64,000 nt of DNA from Terebella lapidaria. Taxonomy: Eukaryota > Annelida > Polychaeta > Terebellida > Terebellidae. The stretch is from contig OX424567.1 in assembly GCA_949152475.1 (NCBI GenBank), forward strand, positions 31,891,485-31,955,484, in the 5' to 3' direction. Numbering within the stretch: position 1 is the stretch's first letter; each line of letters opens with the position of its first letter. Positions 60,140 to 64,000 of the stretch are shown in pieces. The notes under the pieces were generated by a model. That model was not told the DNA's origin, did not search any database, and saw only the letters and a list, made by a program, of their open reading frames with translations. A program made the position numbers and the translations under genes.

Positions 60140-63100
60140 TCATTTCGCACACTTGATGGTGGACAATACTAAATCATGATCAGAATAATACACATCATGA
60201 ATGTCAATTACTACTTTTGCACTGCCATCTTTTTCCAGGCCGTTGAAATACACGTGATCTATAAGAGTTCCACTATCAGTTGTTGCATTCGAAACAAACT
60301 GGTAAAATCCAAAGTTTTCCATTAATCGTGTCAACTTTGTTTGTTTGCCTTCCACAATATTATCATTGAAATCACCGATCACCACTGTTGGTACACCGGG
60401 AGCGAGCAAACTCAACAGGGTTTCTAACTTCCTCAGGAATGTCACTATTGGCAAAGAGGGTGGTCTGTAAATGAGTACTATACAAAATGGAGATGGCACA
60501 TTAAGAACAACTACCTTCGATTCCAAACCAAGAACAGACAACATGTCAAGCTCTTTGGGTTTGCGATCTGCAGAGGCGCATATCATAAGTCCATGATTCT
60601 GTCCATCATTTCTGCAGTCGTCACGAAATGCGACAAAATTATGCAATTCTAGAAAGTTGCTGATGTCTTGATTTTCATTCAAGTACGTTTCAGTGAAACA
60701 CAACACTCCAGTACGGTGAATTATTTCTCTTTCGTATTGACTATTGAGGTCTTCAATTTTGTCCAGAAAGTAATGAACATTTAAGTGACCAACAGTGATA
60801 TAATCTAGATTTTCTAGTTCCATCAAGTTCGGAAAAGCTGGCGGGCATAACATGTTTTCCCTCATGCTGTCCATTTCATGTTTGATTACTTTGTCTGCTT
60901 TAATTCCACGCCGATCAAAATCAAGAATATGTAGTCCCTTGAGTGATTTAACGCGACTAAATGCTACGTAAGCCTGACCTTTCCCAAATCTGGTTGCCCC
61001 CTTCATGCTAACTACAATCTCATTCATTGTTAAACCTTGACATTTGTGAATTGTAACTGCCCATGCCAAAGTTAGAGGAAATTGTCTTCGTGATACTTGT
61101 GAACCTTTCCTGCCAGCTTTCTCGAACTTCCCTTCTTGTCGTAATATCGGAATAGCATCTGGATATTCTAGTTTCCATTGACTGTTACGATATGCTTTTT
61201 TACCCACACTTTCCTCGTCAAATTGTACTAGCACGACGGATACACGGTTGTTGGAGTTCTTTATTATACCTTTAACTGTTCCTAGAACGCCGTTCACTAA
61301 GCCATCTGATGTGTCTACGTTGTATGTCAGCATGACGCGCGCACCAACAGCCAGTACAAGAACAGTGTGCAGTCCAGCAGTTTCGGATCGTTTTTGTGTA
61401 GTCCCACTATTTCCAAGATCCAGTTGACCTGTTTTGTCTGTTTTGTCATCTGCTGCGATAATTTTTACATGCGAAGATTCATCAGGAGCTAAGCACCTCA
61501 ACATTTCTTCATTTCTCGTGTCAACGTCCTTGTTATAAGCATATACGTGAAGAACGTTTTGAGGATACTCTGGATCTTCCCTGCTGATTTCTCTTGATTT
61601 CAGAACTTCAACATCGTGGTCAGTACATTCACCAGTTCGAACACGTGACAACAGTTGTGCAAATTCCTCATCGCCTTTCTGACGCATTATTTCATCTAAC
61701 TCGTGCAGCATAAAATTGTCTCTCCATAGTGATCCATTGAGGTTTGCTAATGGATCCCGAACATTGTCAAATATCCGTGACTGCAAAACGGGCGGAAGCT
61801 GATATAAATCTCCTACTGCCAGGATACAAACATTTCCAAACAGAACATCATCTGGTACTCCCTTGATCTCATTCAGTCGTTTGTGTATAGTCAGAAGCAT
61901 GTCTGAACCTACCATCGATATTTCATCAATTACCACTACACACAGATTCTCCATGTTTGATCGTAGGGTGTTCAGTTTTTCGAACGTGAGAGTATCACTG
62001 GCTTTGTCATACTTTGTAACCCTTATCAGTAATGCCGAATGAATTGTCATTCCCCTTATACTAAAACTAGCAACACCAGTGGGGCCTAGGAGCAATACTG
62101 TGAGGTCTGTCGGTTTGATTGTATTTGACAATGCTAACAGTCGTCTGGTCTCAAAGTGTATCAGTTTTATCACGTGTGATTTTCCCACGCCACCTGGACC
62201 ACTTAGAAACAGTCTATAAGGAACCACGGGCTGACCCTTTTTCATTGCAATAACTGTTTCTTTGCACCACTTGCGGTGATACCTTACAATCTGGCGCTGT
62301 TTCGTATTCAAGGCACGCATCATTTTCCTATACTCAGTCAATGACATAACACCTTTGTCAATTTCTGCTTGATAACGTAACCCTAAATCAGTAACAGGAT
62401 TGCTATTCTGATTCTCAATCAGTGCTGCATTGGCATCCACATCTTCTTGTTCGATATCTCGTTCTGTTTCAGGTCCTTCAGCTTCTGCCTGTTCATTGTT
62501 ATGCTCTGTTTCGGGTGCAACACTCGCCCACACGTGTTCTGGTGGTCCACACAAAGAATTCAGACGTATCGCTTCATCAATCAACTCTGTGTTTTCAGTA
62601 AATCGCTGTTCGTTTTCACGTAGTTCATCAGCAATTGCCATGTAGTGATCTTGAAAACTTGCATAACCACCAATCAAATCTGTGTTTTCGTGTCCCCAGT
62701 GTTTGTAGAGCATCAATTTGGCTCTGTAAAAATTCCCTGTGTCCAGTTCAATGTCAAACTTTCGAAAACGAATAACAGCTTCGGTTTTGCGTTTATGCAT
62801 TCTCCCCAGTCCATTCTTCAGAACAATATGTTTTGGAAGATCATCTCTCTGTGGCGAAGGGTCACCTTTATTTTCATCCATGTCCAACACCACTGGTACA
62901 CTATCATCGACAGCTTCTTTGTCATTGTAACTAACTGTGTAGTTGGCAGCAAAGGCAGCAAGGCACATGTGTTCCAGTGAATTGGGTCGAGATGCATACC
63001 GGGTAATAACGTTTTTCTGAAATATGTCCTCATCGGTTTCATCTTTGTGTTGCAGTTCTTTCATTGGTTTCAGGACACCAATACGTTCTGACGGCGGATC

Positions 63101-64000
63101 AGTGTTAACAAACAAAACTTGTCTGCTCAGTTTTCGCATTGGAATAGACAATATTCTGTAGGCTGCTTCTTGAGCGCTGACCTCACGGTGATTCAGAAAC
63201 ACAGATCCAACTCTTTTTAGCATGCTCTTTATGTCACCATCTTTGTACTCGCGACATGTCTGTCTCAATAGTTCTCCCATTCCACTCTCGTTTTTTGTCA
63301 TATACGCTGCTACGTACATGATCACTGCGTAAGGGTCCAACAAATATTGAATGTCCATGTTCGCCTGCCACGCTCTCAATATCGTGGGGTTGTAGGGATT
63401 TGTATTACATTCACAGGGATCTCTCTTCAGAACAACATTATTCCCTCGCTGGGAAACTTTAAGTGCTTTTTCGTAATCTTCTCCTTCGACATTCATATTG
63501 TCCAGCAAATCTCCAAGCTTCTGCGCAGAATTCTCGTGTATATCAAGTTCATTGCGAACCAAATTTAGCACCTGTTGAGCTTGACTTTTGGTTTCTTTTG
63601 GGTCTTCGCCTGCCAGAGGTTCACTAGCTATTAGTGTGTCTTCACTTGGTGGTCGCGGGTAACCAAACCTACATGAACCTCTTTTGCGGCAGTACGAGGA
63701 ATGGCTGTGTGTCTGTAGTTTTCGCACGAGTGATTCTAGCTCAGGATCTTCCTCTGGCAATTCACAAGTAACATGTTTATCAATGAATTCACACACCTCT
63801 TTCTCAGATTGTTCGCCCAGCTTTGGTGCATCCTTTACCCATAATATTGTGTGAGCATGTGGAGACCCTCGAGCTTGAAACTCTATACGAATGACGTAGT
63901 CTACGACTTCTCCCAGTGGTTTAGCATTGGACATCAACACAGTTTTTAACAGAAGCTCAAGTCTGTAATGAAAATGACGCGCTGCAGTAACTGGATTATT
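60140..64000 (-). CDS. Helitron/Helentron Rep-helicase-endonuclease transposase, partial (N-terminus off window)
   Basis: This is a rolling-circle transposase. The frame is open to the window edge, so the 1286 residues here are a C-terminal portion. Residues are numbered from 64000. The first, NNPVTAARHFHYRLE, is Rep-type sequence, so the GTG at 63940 is not the start. The HUH nuclease follows: H48 and H50 for metal binding, a Cys pair at C104 and C110, and the tyrosine motif Y229-x3-Y233-x2-K236. An acidic linker spans about 490-535. The Pif1-family SF1B helicase has Walker A GPGGVGKS (601-608), DE (692-693), GDLYQLPP (730-737), HKCQG (985-989) and AFSR (1013-1016). An APE-like endonuclease like that of non-LTR retrotransposons starts near 1067: N1074, E1104, RPP near 1179, GDFN (1209-1212), D1248 and SDH (1273-1275). 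There is no stop or frameshift, so the copy may be intact or recent. The endonuclease points to the Helentron group. Confidence 0.95.
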   Translation of the reverse strand, partial: NNPVTAARHFHYRLELLLKTVLMSNAKPLGEVVDYVIRIEFQARGSPHAHTILWVKDAPKLGEQSEKEVCEFIDKHVTCELPEEDPELESLVRKLQTHSHSSYCRKRGSCRFGYPRPPSEDTLIASEPLAGEDPKETKSQAQQVLNLVRNELDIHENSAQKLGDLLDNMNVEGEDYEKALKVSQRGNNVVLKRDPCECNTNPYNPTILRAWQANMDIQYLLDPYAVIMYVAAYMTKNESGMGELLRQTCREYKDGDIKSMLKRVGSVFLNHREVSAQEAAYRILSIPMRKLSRQVLFVNTDPPSERIGVLKPMKELQHKDETDEDIFQKNVITRYASRPNSLEHMCLAAFAANYTVSYNDKEAVDDSVPVVLDMDENKGDPSPQRDDLPKHIVLKNGLGRMHKRKTEAVIRFRKFDIELDTGNFYRAKLMLYKHWGHENTDLIGGYASFQDHYMAIADELRENEQRFTENTELIDEAIRLNSLCGPPEHVWASVAPETEHNNEQAEAEGPETERDIEQEDVDANAALIENQNSNPVTDLGLRYQAEIDKGVMSLTEYRKMMRALNTKQRQIVRYHRKWCKETVIAMKKGQPVVPYRLFLSGPGGVGKSHVIKLIHFETRRLLALSNTIKPTDLTVLLLGPTGVASFSIRGMTIHSALLIRVTKYDKASDTLTFEKLNTLRSNMENLCVVVIDEISMVGSDMLLTIHKRLNEIKGVPDDVLFGNVCILAVGDLYQLPPVLQSRIFDNVRDPLANLNGSLWRDNFMLHELDEIMRQKGDEEFAQLLSRVRTGECTDHDVEVLKSREISREDPEYPQNVLHVYAYNKDVDTRNEEMLRCLAPDESSHVKIIAADDKTDKTGQLDLGNSGTTQKRSETAGLHTVLVLAVGARVMLTYNVDTSDGLVNGVLGTVKGIIKNSNNRVSVVLVQFDEESVGKKAYRNSQWKLEYPDAIPILRQEGKFEKAGRKGSQVSRRQFPLTLAWAVTIHKCQGLTMNEIVVSMKGATRFGKGQAYVAFSRVKSLKGLHILDFDRRGIKADKVIKHEMDSMRENMLCPPAFPNLMELENLDYITVGHLNVHYFLDKIEDLNSQYEREIIHRTGVLCFTETYLNENQDISNFLELHNFVAFRDDCRNDGQNHGLMICASADRKPKELDMLSVLGLESKVVVLNVPSPFCIVLIYRPPSLPIVTFLRKLETLLSLLAPGVPTVVIGDFNDNIVEGKQTKLTRLMENFGFYQFVSNATTDSGTLIDHVYFNGLEKDGSAKVVIDIHDVYYSDHDLVLSTIKCAK

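Noticed and set aside
63938..63940. GTG at 63940 as the start of the transposase
   Set aside because: The frame stays open to position 64000 and the upstream residues form a typical Rep motif, so the gene continues beyond the window.

Overview
Kind of organism. The window is A+T-rich non-coding eukaryotic DNA. It has no bacterial operons and almost no long ORFs, and it carries tetranucleotide microsatellites, tRNA-derived SINE-like sequences and a Helitron/Helentron Rep-helicase gene with a C-terminal endonuclease. This suits an animal, most likely an invertebrate, because endonuclease-bearing Helitrons and microsatellite-bearing Helentron-derived elements are known from molluscs, insects, echinoderms, cnidarians and fish. 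I cannot name the species. Layout: positions 1-2797 hold degraded and short tandem copies of an AAGGTCA-rich repeat. Positions 2798-8305 hold four almost identical units of about 1381 bp (array A). A composite element at 8306-11411 separates array A from array B. Array B has 21 units of about 1271 bp at 11412-16478 (4 units), 24428-39697 (12), 44902-48698 (3) and 50933-53490 (2). The gaps in array B are insertions of related elements at 16479-24427, 39698-44901 and 48699-50932, and a fourth element starts at 53491. Degraded repeat continues to about 56760. Positions 56761-60139 are mostly single-copy, with microsatellites, an exact 36-bp inverted repeat, a SINE-like remnant and a weak two-exon gene candidate. 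Positions 60140-64000 (minus strand) hold the one convincing gene, a Rep-helicase-endonuclease transposase that runs off the right edge. How the parts fit. The repeated elements share one design. A left end carries a self-complementary 12-13 bp arm pair. Next come a TGTTGGTCA-like segment, a (TCTG)n(TTTG)n microsatellite and a conserved start (often TTAGCGCTCTACAGG). The body is rich in AAGGTCA and TGACGTCA motifs. The right end repeats the arm in inverted orientation and is followed by a GGCC-TAT-GGCC hairpin. This is the known layout of Helentron-associated non-autonomous elements (HINE, DINE-1, bivalve pearl-like). Most array units keep the left end but lack the right end, so the arrays behave as a satellite made from element copies. 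Insertions fall inside the host unit's microsatellite, restore the host exactly when removed, and leave no target-site duplication, as expected for rolling-circle transposons. The nearby Rep-helicase gene belongs to the same superfamily, but nothing in the window shows that it drives these particular repeats.
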